A stretch of 64,000 nucleotides of DNA from an uncultured Clostridia bacterium (GCA_944392455.1 CALXWP010000005.1:1-64000); one strand, 5' to 3'; shown: positions 54,641 to 63,271, counted from the first letter of the stretch. The notes: generated from the letters alone by a model not told the origin. Translations and numbers: made by a program.

Positions 54641-54653
54641 CAAACAAATGTTT
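54641..54653. promoter_or_regulatory. Candidate LexA box at umuC
   Basis: CAAACAAATGTTT overlaps the -35 element; same pattern as at dinB (29513) and recA (47690). Confidence 0.6.
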
Positions 54654-54679
54654 ACAACTAAACATTAAAATGATATAAT
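54651..54679 (+). promoter_or_regulatory. Promoter of umuC-yolD
   Basis: TTTACA (54651-54656), 17 bp spacer, TATAAT (54674-54679). Confidence 0.65.
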
Positions 54680-54718
54680 TATTTTAATGTTATAAAGTCA
54701 AAACTAGGAAGTGAAAAA

Positions 54719-55984
54719 ATGCAGAAAACTTATTTATGTATAGATTTAAAAACTTTTTATGCTTCTGTTGAATGTGTTGAAAGAGGCTTAGATCCATTTA
54801 ATACAAATTTGGTAGTTGCAGATTCATCAAGAGGAAAAGGAACTATATGTCTAGCAGTATCTCCTAAAATGAAATTGTTAGGAGTTAAGAATAGATGTAG
54901 AATATTTGAAATACCAAAGAATATAAAATATATAACAGCAACTCCTAGAATGAAAAAATATATAGAGTATTCAGCAAATATATATGGTATATATTTAAAA
55001 TATTTCTCAAAAGAAGATATACATGTTTATTCAATAGATGAGGCTTTTATGGATGCAACAAGTTATCTAAAACTATACCATAAGACACCAGCAGATCTTG
55101 CAAAAACAATAATAAGAGATATATATGATACTTATGGAATCACAGCTACTGCAGGAATAGGAACTAATATGTATTTAGCAAAGATTGCTTTAGATATTAC
55201 AGCAAAACATAGTCCTAGTAATATTGGATATTTAGATGAAGAAAAATATAAAAAAGAATTATGGTATCATAAACCACTTAGTGATTTTTGGCAAATAGGA
55301 AGAGGAATAGAGAAAAGATTAAACAAAATGGGAATATATGATATGCATGGTATAGCAAATACAGAGCAAAAAAAATTGTATAAAGAATTTGGAATAAATG
55401 CAGAATATTTAATAGATCATTCTTGGGGAAGAGAAAGTTGTACTATTGCAGATATTAAAGCATATAAACCTAAAACAAATTCTATTTCTAATAACCAAAT
55501 ATTATTTGAAGACTATTCATTTGAAAAAGCTAGATTAGTTTTAAAAGAAATGGTTGAGCTTGGAAGCTTAAGACTTATAGAAAATAATTTAGTTACAGAT
55601 GTGATACATCTATATATAGGTTATTCAAAAAATGTGATACCAGCAACAGGAGAATCGAAGAAAATTATTAAATATACTAACATATATTCTGAACTTTTAA
55701 GAGAATTTTTAAGCATTTATGATAGAAAAGCGGTAAGAAGTATGCCAATAAGAAGAATTGGAATTAGTTTTGGCAACGTGATTCAAACAGATAATGTACA
55801 ATTAAGCCTATTTGAAGAACAAGAAAAATTGGATAAAGAAAGAAAATTAGAACTGACAATGTGTAGAATAAAAAATAAAATGGGAAAAAATAAGATCTTA
55901 AGAGGGATGGACTTTGAAAATGGAGCTACAACAATGCTTAGAAACAAACTAATAGGAGGTCATAACCGGTGGGGAGTAGAATAG
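54719..55984 (+). CDS. Y-family DNA polymerase, UmuC/UvrX type
   Basis: 421 aa. Acidic active site in LCIDLKTFYASVECVERG and VYSIDEAFMDATSYLKLY; VVADSSRGKGTICLAVSP marks the UmuC-like branch of Firmicutes rather than DinB. QLSLFEEQ near the C-terminus is a likely clamp-binding motif. It overlaps a yolD-like gene by 16 nt, a conserved arrangement. Error-prone translesion synthesis, probably damage-induced. Confidence 0.9.
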   Translation: MQKTYLCIDLKTFYASVECVERGLDPFNTNLVVADSSRGKGTICLAVSPKMKLLGVKNRCRIFEIPKNIKYITATPRMKKYIEYSANIYGIYLKYFSKEDIHVYSIDEAFMDATSYLKLYHKTPADLAKTIIRDIYDTYGITATAGIGTNMYLAKIALDITAKHSPSNIGYLDEEKYKKELWYHKPLSDFWQIGRGIEKRLNKMGIYDMHGIANTEQKKLYKEFGINAEYLIDHSWGRESCTIADIKAYKPKTNSISNNQILFEDYSFEKARLVLKEMVELGSLRLIENNLVTDVIHLYIGYSKNVIPATGESKKIIKYTNIYSELLREFLSIYDRKAVRSMPIRRIGISFGNVIQTDNVQLSLFEEQEKLDKERKLELTMCRIKNKMGKNKILRGMDFENGATTMLRNKLIGGHNRWGVE

Positions 55985-56286
55985 AAAGAGCAAAACAATT
56001 TTTACCATTTGATGCATTAACAGGTCTTCAAGAAGCGTTAAGACAAATAGAAAAAGAAATGGAATATGATGAAAAAATAGAATTATCAGAAGAAAGCTTA
56101 GAAGAGTTACAAAATAAGTTTAATAAAATAAAACAAGGAAATAATATTTGGATAAAGTATTACAAAAATAAAAAGTATGTTGAAATTAGAGGAATAATAA
56201 CCAATATTGACTATACTAAAAAGAAAATACAAATTAATAAAATTGAGGAAATTAATATATGTGATATTTTAGATATTGCAGTATAA
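55969..56286 (+). CDS. YolD-like protein
   Basis: 105 aa: AKQFLPFDALTGLQEALRQIEKEMEYDEKIELSEE, then WIKYYKNKKYVEIRGIITNIDYTKKKIQI, typical of YolD. Proposed to act like UmuD with UmuC-type polymerases. The start is GTG 55969 with AGGAGG 10 nt upstream, inside the polymerase gene. Confidence 0.85.
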   Translation: MGSRIERAKQFLPFDALTGLQEALRQIEKEMEYDEKIELSEESLEELQNKFNKIKQGNNIWIKYYKNKKYVEIRGIITNIDYTKKKIQINKIEEINICDILDIAV

Positions 56287-56296
56287 AACATATAAG

Positions 56297-56327
56297 GCAA
56301 GCAATTTATTGAAAATTGCTTGCTTTT
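56297..56327 (+). terminator. Terminator of umuC-yolD
   Basis: GCAAGCAATTT (56297-56307) and AAATTGCTTGC (56313-56323), then TTTT. Confidence 0.75.
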
Positions 56328-56368
56328 ATGATATATTTTAAACATATAGAGTTTGTGGGAGATAATAT

Positions 56369-57460
56369 ATGAGAAAAATTGATATGGATAATCTTAATTA
56401 TTGTATAGCACAAGACGCAGGAGAATTGGATCATATACCTGAAAGAGCATTTATATATCACATAGTAAAACAATATTTTTCAAAAGTTCCAGAAATTAAA
56501 AGTAGAAAAGATCCTAAAATTATGGTTAATTATACTAGAGAAGAGATAATAAAAATCGTATTAGAATTTTATAGGGATTTAGATCAAGGAATGTATGAAC
56601 AAGCTAAAAGAATATTAACAGGGCAAAGTGAGATTCCAATAATTATATATGATAAAGATAAAGCTAAAAATATGAGAGATGAATTAGAAACATATCCTAG
56701 AGATCCAAAGATAAGATGGGAACAAAAAAGCATATTAGTATCAGATAAACATTTGACAAGACATCATTTGGTACAACATGGAAGTGCTAAAATATTTGTG
56801 CCAAGAAATGGTGATATAAGTGATGCATATTATTTAGCGCATGAGATTTCTCATACTTTTGATAGAAGTCTTGACGGAGTTTTTAAAGCCAATCCTTTGT
56901 TATTAGAAATAACACCTGATTGTATAGAAAATATTATGGATTATTATTTACAAAGAAAAGGTATAATAACTAGAAATGCTGTATTACAAAGAAGAATAGA
57001 GAAAGCAAAAGGAATAAGAGGAGATTATTTAGGAACATTAGCCAGAATAGAACTTGCAACTTTACAAAGAGATGAAGGAAATTTAGATGAAGAACTAATA
57101 AATGAATATTTAGAAACTGTAGGGTATAAATTATCAGATAAAGATTTACAATGGGCATATAGAAGAATTATGACAGATAGAAGACAAATAGGTTATAATA
57201 CAAGATATATTGTTGCAGATTTAATAACTTCACCATATTTTCAAAGATTATATGAACAAGATCCTAAAAAAGCAGTTCAGAGGTTAAAAGCATTTCATAC
57301 AAATATGAAGGAAGGAACACCAGAAGAAAGTTTAGAATCTCTAGGAATAACACTTGATATGAAAACTATAGATAGACTTCTTGATAGTAAAGCAGGTTAT
57401 GTTTTAGGATTAGAGAGTCAAAGTAATAAAGATCAGAAGAGTGATGATTGGTTAAGATAA
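56369..57460 (+). CDS. Putative zinc metallopeptidase (HEISH), family not recognised
   Basis: 363 aa, soluble, no signal peptide. The motif YYLAHEISHTFDRS near residue 173 is a HExxH zinc site, and ITPDCIENIMDYYL about 30 residues on could supply the third ligand as in gluzincins. Arg/Asp-rich N-terminal region with a possible substrate-binding role. The layout recalls M3-type peptidases but is shorter and I cannot place it. First of a run of five co-directional genes. Confidence 0.5.
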   Translation: MRKIDMDNLNYCIAQDAGELDHIPERAFIYHIVKQYFSKVPEIKSRKDPKIMVNYTREEIIKIVLEFYRDLDQGMYEQAKRILTGQSEIPIIIYDKDKAKNMRDELETYPRDPKIRWEQKSILVSDKHLTRHHLVQHGSAKIFVPRNGDISDAYYLAHEISHTFDRSLDGVFKANPLLLEITPDCIENIMDYYLQRKGIITRNAVLQRRIEKAKGIRGDYLGTLARIELATLQRDEGNLDEELINEYLETVGYKLSDKDLQWAYRRIMTDRRQIGYNTRYIVADLITSPYFQRLYEQDPKKAVQRLKAFHTNMKEGTPEESLESLGITLDMKTIDRLLDSKAGYVLGLESQSNKDQKSDDWLR

Positions 57461-57497
57461 AATATAAAAGAAGAAAGTAAAATTTGAGGGATATAAT

Positions 57498-58301
57498 ATG
57501 GAAAGAATATTAGTTTTAGGAACAGGAGCAGGAACTCCAATAAATTGCTATAATACATGCTTTATATTACAAAATGATAATAAATATTTATTAGTAGATA
57601 CTGGTGGAGGAAGCGGAGTAATAAAGCAAATAAGAGATGTAGGTGTTAACATTAAAGATATTCATGACTGCTTTATATCACATAAACATATAGATCATTT
57701 ACTTGGAATTTTCTATGTTTTAAGAGTGATAACTTCTATGATGGGTGCAGGTGTATATGAAGGAAATTTTAATATATATTGTGATAAAGAAATAACAGAA
57801 TTAGTTAAAAACTTTTTTGTACAAACATCTTATCCAGAATTAATAGAACAATTTGAAAAAAGAGTAATATTTCATAATTTAATTAATCATGAGGTATTAA
57901 ATATTATAGATTATCAAATAGAAGCTTTAGATATGTATTCATATGAATGTATTCAATTTGGTTTTCAAACTAAATTAAGAAATAATAAGATACTGACATT
58001 TATGGGAGATGTTCCTTGTAATGAAAAGCTATATGATAAAGTAAGAGATACTGATTGGGTTTTACATGAAGTATTTTGTATGGAATCAGAAGAGAAGATT
58101 TTTAAGGCAAGAGAAAAAAATCATTCTACATTAAAAGATGTAGCAGAAAAAATGGAAATGTTAAATATAAAGAATCTAGTTGTATGGCATACAAAAGATA
58201 ATAACATAGAAAAAAGAAAAGAATTATATACAAATGAAGCAAAAGAATATTATAAAGGAAATATATTTGTGCCAAATGATTTAGAGATAATAAACATATA
58301 A
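57498..58301 (+). CDS. MBL-fold metallohydrolase, RNase Z-like
   Basis: 267 aa. GTGAGTPINCYNTCFIL and LLVDTGGGSGV at the start, the metal motif SHKHIDHLLG (HxHxDH), FMGDVPC (Asp ligand) and VVWHTKDN (late His). Overall order resembles RNase Z/ElaC relatives but without the exosite arm, so the substrate is uncertain. Cytosolic. Confidence 0.8.
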   Translation: MERILVLGTGAGTPINCYNTCFILQNDNKYLLVDTGGGSGVIKQIRDVGVNIKDIHDCFISHKHIDHLLGIFYVLRVITSMMGAGVYEGNFNIYCDKEITELVKNFFVQTSYPELIEQFEKRVIFHNLINHEVLNIIDYQIEALDMYSYECIQFGFQTKLRNNKILTFMGDVPCNEKLYDKVRDTDWVLHEVFCMESEEKIFKAREKNHSTLKDVAEKMEMLNIKNLVVWHTKDNNIEKRKELYTNEAKEYYKGNIFVPNDLEIINI

Positions 58302-58357
58302 ATAACAGATATTGACAAAATAAAAAATATATTAATAAGTTAATAAGGATGATGTAT

Positions 58358-58768
58358 ATGAAAAAATTAAATGTAATACTTGTATATAATAAAGATGAAA
58401 ATAAAATACTAATGTGTAAAAGAGAAAAAGATCCATATAAAGGTAAATTTAATTTAGTTGGAGGAAAAGTTGAACAAGATGAAGATGAAATGCATGCTGC
58501 ATATAGAGAACTACAAGAAGAAACAGGAATTACAAAAGATGATATAACTCTTACTAATGTAATGAATTTTGAGTATAAAATGTCTGATATGGAACTTGAA
58601 GTATATGCGGGAAAATTAAATAAAAATGTTAAATTAGTAGAAGAAGTAAATAAGCTATATTGGATTGATAAAAAAGAAAACTTTTTTGATAAAGAAAAAT
58701 TTGCAGGAGAAGGAAATATAGGACATATGATAGCACAGGCAGATATATTTAAAAATGAGATATTTTAA
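58358..58768 (+). CDS. Nudix hydrolase
   Basis: 136 aa. The Nudix box GGKVEQDEDEMHAAYRELQE followed by ETGI matches Gx5Ex7REUxEExGU. MCKREKDPYKGKFNLVGG suggests an MutT-like NTP-cleaning enzyme. ATG 58358 is preferred because earlier ATGs overlap the AAGGATG ribosome binding site. Confidence 0.88.
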   Translation: MKKLNVILVYNKDENKILMCKREKDPYKGKFNLVGGKVEQDEDEMHAAYRELQEETGITKDDITLTNVMNFEYKMSDMELEVYAGKLNKNVKLVEEVNKLYWIDKKENFFDKEKFAGEGNIGHMIAQADIFKNEIF

Positions 58769-58799
58769 TAACAAATAAATATAGGAGAAAAATTTAAAA

Positions 58800-59777
58800 T
58801 TGAAATTACCAGATATAATAGAACAAAAAATAGAAGAAAAAATAGCAAATATAAAATTAAATGATTTAAAACAAATATCAAATAATCTAAGTAATAAATA
58901 TATGAAAGAGGAAAGAAAAGGACAAGCACTATTATCAAAAGATATTGAGGCTATTTCTTATTCAATTATTAGAATGCCAGCAACATATTGTGCTGTGAAA
59001 ATGGTCCTAAGACAAAGCCTAGAATATTTTAGCGAGTGCAATTCATATATTGATGTAGGAGCAGGAACAGGAGCAGCTTCTCTTGCAATTATAGAAGATC
59101 TTAATATAGAAAAAGGATTATGTATAGAAAGAGAAGAAGCTATGCAAAATCTAGGTAAAGAATTATTAGATTGTGTTCAAAATAAAGAAAATATAGATTG
59201 GATAAGCTTAGATATAGAAAAGAAAAATATAAATAAAAAGGCTGATCTAGTAATTACATCATATATGTTAAATGAAATAAGGAAAGAAAATAGACTAAAT
59301 ATAGTAAAAAAATTATTAGATATTACAAATAAAATTTTAATTATAATAGAACCAGGAACACCTGAAGGATTTAATAATATAAGAAAAATTCAAGAATATG
59401 CTGTAGAGAATAATATTAAAATAATAGCTCCATGTGTAGGAAATTTTAAATGTACATTACCAAATAATGATTGGTGTCATACTACAGTTAGAATAGAGAG
59501 AAATAAAATACATAAATATTTAAAAAATGGAGATGCGCCATATGAAGATGAAAAATTTTCATATATAGTATTATCAAAAATAAACAATTCAAATAAGTTA
59601 GAAAACACTAATGAAAGAAGAATATTAAGACATCCAATAATAGAAAAAGGTAAAATAACACTAAAAACTTGCCATGATGGAATGATAGAAGAGGTTGGTA
59701 TAACTAAAAAACAAAAAGAATTATTTAAAATTGCAAAAAAAATAAAATGTGGAGAAGTAATAAAAGGAGAATTTTAA
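58800..59777 (+). CDS. Rsm22-like ribosomal small-subunit methyltransferase family protein
   Basis: 325 aa. RMPATYCAVKMVLRQSL, SAM motif YIDVGAGTGAASLA, SYMLNEIRKENR, IIEPGTPEGFNNIRKIQEYA and a Cys set APCVGNFKCTLPNNDWCHTTVRI match the Rsm22/mitoribosome-assembly family, in which the Cys residues bind metal. The start is TTG 58800 with AGGAGA upstream; no better start is near. Confidence 0.88.
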   Translation: MKLPDIIEQKIEEKIANIKLNDLKQISNNLSNKYMKEERKGQALLSKDIEAISYSIIRMPATYCAVKMVLRQSLEYFSECNSYIDVGAGTGAASLAIIEDLNIEKGLCIEREEAMQNLGKELLDCVQNKENIDWISLDIEKKNINKKADLVITSYMLNEIRKENRLNIVKKLLDITNKILIIIEPGTPEGFNNIRKIQEYAVENNIKIIAPCVGNFKCTLPNNDWCHTTVRIERNKIHKYLKNGDAPYEDEKFSYIVLSKINNSNKLENTNERRILRHPIIEKGKITLKTCHDGMIEEVGITKKQKELFKIAKKIKCGEVIKGEF

Positions 59778-60056
59778 ATGGAAAATAAAGAAGAAGAAAT
59801 AAAAAATTTAAAAGAAGAAATAGAAAGAATAAAGGAAAGAAATAAAAGAGTAGAACTAGATAAAGCATGGGAAACAAGTTTAATAAGAAAAATTTGTATA
59901 TGTATATTAACATACATTGTAGTAGTAATATATTCATTTATGATAAATAAATTTACTAATGTATGGCTTAGTTCATTAGTACCAGTGATTGGTTTTGCTT
60001 TATCAACATTGTCATTAAGATTAGTTAGAAATGTATGGGAAAGAAATAAAAAATAG
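59778..60056 (+). CDS. Small membrane protein with N-terminal coiled coil
   Basis: 92 aa. Residues 1-32 are a charged coiled coil (EIKNLKEEIERIKERNKRVE); two membrane helices follow (about 40-60 and 66-84). It starts right after the stop codon of the Rsm22-like gene and is translationally coupled. No family recognised. Confidence 0.65.
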   Translation: MENKEEEIKNLKEEIERIKERNKRVELDKAWETSLIRKICICILTYIVVVIYSFMINKFTNVWLSSLVPVIGFALSTLSLRLVRNVWERNKK

Positions 60057-60102
60057 ATAATATTATAAAAAATAAAATATAGACAAAGTAAGATTTACAT
60101 AA

Positions 60103-60131
60103 TTGACACATAAAATAATATATGATAAAAT
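60103..60131 (+). promoter_or_regulatory. Promoter of the hisS-fusion operon
   Basis: TTGACA (60103-60108), 17 bp spacer, TAAAAT (60126-60131). Start expected near 60138, 25 nt before the leader ATG. Confidence 0.65.
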
Positions 60132-60162
60132 AAAAAACATAAAAATTAAAAGAGGTAAAATT

Positions 60163-60216
60163 ATGAAACTTAGAATATTTTTAAACCAATTACATCATCA
60201 TCGTAGGAGCTTGTAA
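60163..60216 (+). CDS. His leader peptide, 17 aa
   Basis: MKLRIFLNQLHHHRRSL, with AGAGG upstream and three consecutive CAT codons at 60193-60201. It ends at TAA 60214-60216, just before the first hairpin arm. A classic amino-acid-sensing leader, placed ahead of a histidyl-tRNA synthetase. Confidence 0.8.
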   Translation: MKLRIFLNQLHHHRRSL

Positions 60217-60342
60217 CTACAATTAATTAAAGTTGTAGGTACAGGCGAATTTAGCATGTACCTACGATAGTTTAAAAATATTTATAAAGATATACTTAAA
60301 AAGACTATTTGTAGGAAAAGAAAATACAAATAGTCTTTTTTT
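60200..60342 (+). promoter_or_regulatory. Histidine attenuator: alternative hairpins and terminator
   Basis: Segments: A ATCGTAGG (60200-60207, in the leader frame), B CTACAA (60217-60222), C TTGTAGGTACA (60233-60243), D TGTACCTACGATAG (60257-60270), E CTATTTGTAGG (60305-60315) and F (60325-60340). Possible pairs are A:D, B:C, C:D, D:E and the terminator, in which AAGACTATTTGTA pairs with TACAAATAGTCTT and a T-run follows at 60336-60342. A ribosome stalled at the His codons hides A and leaves B free, so B:C forms and D can pair with E, blocking the terminator. A ribosome at the stop codon hides B, so C:D forms and the terminator folds. No T-box motif is present. Confidence 0.75.
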
Positions 60343-60436
60343 GGTATATCTATTTTTTTATTTAAAAATATTTTAAGTTTCAATAATAATTATTAAAAAA
60401 TTAAAAGATTAAAAAAATAAAGAAAGGTTGATGAAT

Positions 60437-62527
60437 ATGAAAAATTTAGAATTAAATAATGTAAAAGGAAGTATTGATTATGGAGGAAAAGAACAAATAA
60501 TAAGAAATTATATAGAAAAAACATTAACACAAGTATTTGAAAGATATGGATACAAACCATTATCTACGTCAATTCTATGCTATTATGATTTATTAGCATT
60601 AAAATATGATGAGGATAATGATATATTAAAAGAAATATATAAAGTTACAGATCAAGCAGATAGAAAATTGGCATTAAGATATGATTTAACTGTACCATTT
60701 GCTAAATATATAGCGATAAATCCTGATATTAAAATGCCATACAAAAGATATGAAATAGGAAAAGTATTTAGAGATGGACCAGTAAAGCAGGGAAGATTAA
60801 GAGAATTTATACAATGTGATGTAGATAGTGTAGGAATAGAAGGACAAATGGTAGAAGCAGAGATAATTGCTCTTTTAGTAGAAGGGTATGAAAAGTTAGG
60901 TATAGATGTAGTAATAAAATATAATAATAGAAAATTAATGAGTGGATTAATTAAGAAAAGTAATATTGAAGAAGATAAAGTAGAGCAAACTATAACCATA
61001 ATTGATAAATTTGAAAAGTTAACAAAGGAAGAATTAATAAATGAATTTTTAAATATAGGATTAAGAGAAAAATCTATTTATACATTAATGGATACTTTAA
61101 ATTTAAGCTTTAAAGAAATAGAAGACAAATTTAAAGATGAAAAAGAAAATATTGAATTATTAGAAGGAATAAAAGAAATATCAGAATTAAATGAATATAT
61201 AGAAAAGTTAGGTCTTAGTAAATATGTTAAATTCACATCATCTTTAGCAAGAGGTCAGGAATATTATACAGGTACTATTTTTGAAGCTTATTTAGCAAGT
61301 GGAGAAATTAAATCAAGCATTGGAGGAGGCGGAAGATATGATAAGATGATAGGCGATTTTATAGGAAATGGAAAAAAATATCCTGCGGTTGGTGTAAGCT
61401 TTGGACTAGATGTAATATTTGAGATTTTAAAGAAACAAAATAATATAAAAAATAATAATATATCTGTATATATTATTCCAATGCAGAATAAAGTTATTGG
61501 TTTGAAAATAGCTGATAAATTAAGAAAAAATGGAATTAATGTAGATATTGAAATGAATAATAAAAAATTAAAAAAATCACTAGAATATGCAAATTATGAG
61601 AAAATTCCATTTGTAATAATTATAGGAGATGAGGAATTAAAAAATGGTAATGTAATTATAAAAAATATGAAAAATAATACACAAGATATTGTTGAAATAG
61701 AAGAAATAGTAAAAAATATTTTATTAAATGAAAATTCGAACAAAAAATTAGAATACAATTATAAAATATTGAATCCAGGAGGAAATAAAACAGGTTTAGT
61801 ACTTGGAAATGAATATACAGATGAAGAAAAATTAAAAATAAATGAAGAAATTTTATCAAACAATAAAGATGTAGAACAAGTTGGATTTATTAGTACAAAA
61901 GAAAAAAGACTAGATATGGCAGGGGGAGAATTTTGTGTAAATGCAACAAGATGTGCAATTTGGGAATATTTAGATGGAAAGGAAGGAAAAATTAGATTAA
62001 ATGTTTCAGGAATGAAAGAAATTATAAATGGAGGTATAACAAAAGATAAAGAAGTTTATGCAATAGTTAATTTAAACAAAAAGCAAGAAGAGATAATAGA
62101 AAAATATGATGAATTTTATTTAGTAAAGCTAAATGGAATTACATTAGGCATTATTGATGAAGAAAATTCTAAAAAATATATAGAAGAATTAGAGAAAAAT
62201 GAAGAGAAAACAAAGATTAAATTAAAGAAAATTATGAAAAAAATAAAAACAAAAGAAAAAGCAGTTGGTATTATATTAACAGAAAAAAAGAATAAGAATG
62301 TAAAAATATACCCAATAATATGGGTAAAGACTGTAGACACTTTATATTATGAAACTGCATGTGGAAGTGGAAGTTTAGCAGTAAGTATATATAAGAATTT
62401 TACCAATAATATAAATAAATTAGAAGTTATTCAGCCCTCAGGATACAGTATTATGGTAGAAATCAATAAAAATAAAGAAGATATTAAAATAAAAAATGTA
62501 AAAATTTCAGGAATAATAATAGAGTAA
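60437..62527 (+). CDS. hisS: Histidyl-tRNA synthetase fused to a DapF-fold racemase/epimerase-like domain
   Basis: One continuous frame of 696 aa. Residues 1-330 are a class II HisRS core: motif 2 with FRDGPVKQGRLREFIQCDVD, HisA-type ARGQEYYTGTIFEAYL and motif 3 GGGGRYDKMIG. About 340-430 is a HisRS anticodon-binding domain, so this is not HisZ. About 438-696 has the diaminopimelate-epimerase fold pattern: ILNPGGNKTGLVLG, first Cys C500 in EFCVNATRCAIWEYL (compare MCGNGIRC of DapF) and second Cys C642 in YETACGSGSLAV (compare YACGTGACA), ending with a typical VIQPSG...IKNVKISG block. Both catalytic Cys are kept, so the domain may be active as a cofactor-independent racemase or epimerase. A true dapF exists at 24.8 kb. 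Histidine as substrate is a guess from the fusion. ATG 60437 is preferred, with GAAAGG about 10 nt upstream. Confidence 0.88.
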   Translation: MKNLELNNVKGSIDYGGKEQIIRNYIEKTLTQVFERYGYKPLSTSILCYYDLLALKYDEDNDILKEIYKVTDQADRKLALRYDLTVPFAKYIAINPDIKMPYKRYEIGKVFRDGPVKQGRLREFIQCDVDSVGIEGQMVEAEIIALLVEGYEKLGIDVVIKYNNRKLMSGLIKKSNIEEDKVEQTITIIDKFEKLTKEELINEFLNIGLREKSIYTLMDTLNLSFKEIEDKFKDEKENIELLEGIKEISELNEYIEKLGLSKYVKFTSSLARGQEYYTGTIFEAYLASGEIKSSIGGGGRYDKMIGDFIGNGKKYPAVGVSFGLDVIFEILKKQNNIKNNNISVYIIPMQNKVIGLKIADKLRKNGINVDIEMNNKKLKKSLEYANYEKIPFVIIIGDEELKNGNVIIKNMKNNTQDIVEIEEIVKNILLNENSNKKLEYNYKILNPGGNKTGLVLGNEYTDEEKLKINEEILSNNKDVEQVGFISTKEKRLDMAGGEFCVNATRCAIWEYLDGKEGKIRLNVSGMKEIINGGITKDKEVYAIVNLNKKQEEIIEKYDEFYLVKLNGITLGIIDEENSKKYIEELEKNEEKTKIKLKKIMKKIKTKEKAVGIILTEKKNKNVKIYPIIWVKTVDTLYYETACGSGSLAVSIYKNFTNNINKLEVIQPSGYSIMVEINKNKEDIKIKNVKISGIIIE

Positions 62528-62617
62528 TATTTTTTTATTTCATTGTTTATTGTTTATAATAATAAAATGTGATATAAATTTAAATAATAAACAAAAAGAG
62601 TATAAATGGAGTAAAAA

Positions 62618-63271
62618 ATGAACTTAAAAGATTTAAAAAAAGAATATGATAAATTACAAAAAAAATATGGTGCAGAGGAGTTAGACTCTATATATAATGG
62701 TGGATGTGAAATAAATCCAGATATATGTTTTGTTTTTATGAATCCAACAGGAAGAAATATAGCGTCATCAAAAGGGTGGAAGGGGATAAAATCACCATGG
62801 ATTGGAACTAAAAATATTTGGGATTTATTCTATAAATTGGATTTGATGGATGAAAAGATATATAGTAAAATAAAAAATATAAAAGGATCTGATTGGACTG
62901 AAGAATTTGCAAAAGAAGTGTATCAAGATGTAGAAAATCATAAATATTTTATTACTAATTTAGGAAAATGTACTCAAGTAGATGCAAGAGTATTACCAGA
63001 TAGTGTGTATAAAGAATATTTAAATTTATTAGAAAAAGAGATACAAATTATAAATCCAAAAGTAATTATTTTATTTGGAAATCAAGTGAGTTCAATAGTA
63101 CTTGATAAAAAAATATCAGTTTCACAATCTAGAAAAGAGCTATATCTAAAAAATATTAATGGTAAAGAATATAGGTGTTATGCAGTATATTATCCAGTAG
63201 GAAATGGAAGATTTAATATAGATAAATCAATTGAAGATATAAAATGGATAATGAAAGAGAACTTAAACTAA
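62618..63271 (+). CDS. Uracil-DNA glycosylase superfamily protein
   Basis: 217 aa. CFVFMNPTGRNIASSKGWKG near the start, ITNLGKCTQ (motif with Asn) and INPKVIILFGNQVSSIVL follow the UDG superfamily order, with YYPVGNGRFN near the C-terminus where the catalytic His is usual (here no His). No 4Fe-4S Cys pattern is clear. It may act on DNA bases or be a non-glycosylase relative. The start is weakly supported by an upstream AAAGAG. Confidence 0.7.
   Translation: MNLKDLKKEYDKLQKKYGAEELDSIYNGGCEINPDICFVFMNPTGRNIASSKGWKGIKSPWIGTKNIWDLFYKLDLMDEKIYSKIKNIKGSDWTEEFAKEVYQDVENHKYFITNLGKCTQVDARVLPDSVYKEYLNLLEKEIQIINPKVIILFGNQVSSIVLDKKISVSQSRKELYLKNINGKEYRCYAVYYPVGNGRFNIDKSIEDIKWIMKENLN

Noticed and set aside
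60200..60342. T-box riboswitch before hisS
   Set aside because: No GGGTGGNACCGCG-type antiterminator bulge or specifier domain is visible, whereas a translated His-rich frame with competing hairpins is.
60437..61720. HisZ (ATP phosphoribosyltransferase regulatory subunit)
   Set aside because: The ARGQEYYTG motif, motif 2 Arg residues and the C-terminal anticodon domain are intact, and no other his biosynthesis genes are adjacent.
61748..62527. Second diaminopimelate epimerase for lysine synthesis
   Set aside because: The Cys motifs differ from DapF (FCVNATRC for MCGNGIRC), the middle part is divergent, and a canonical dapF sits with dapL at 24.8 kb.
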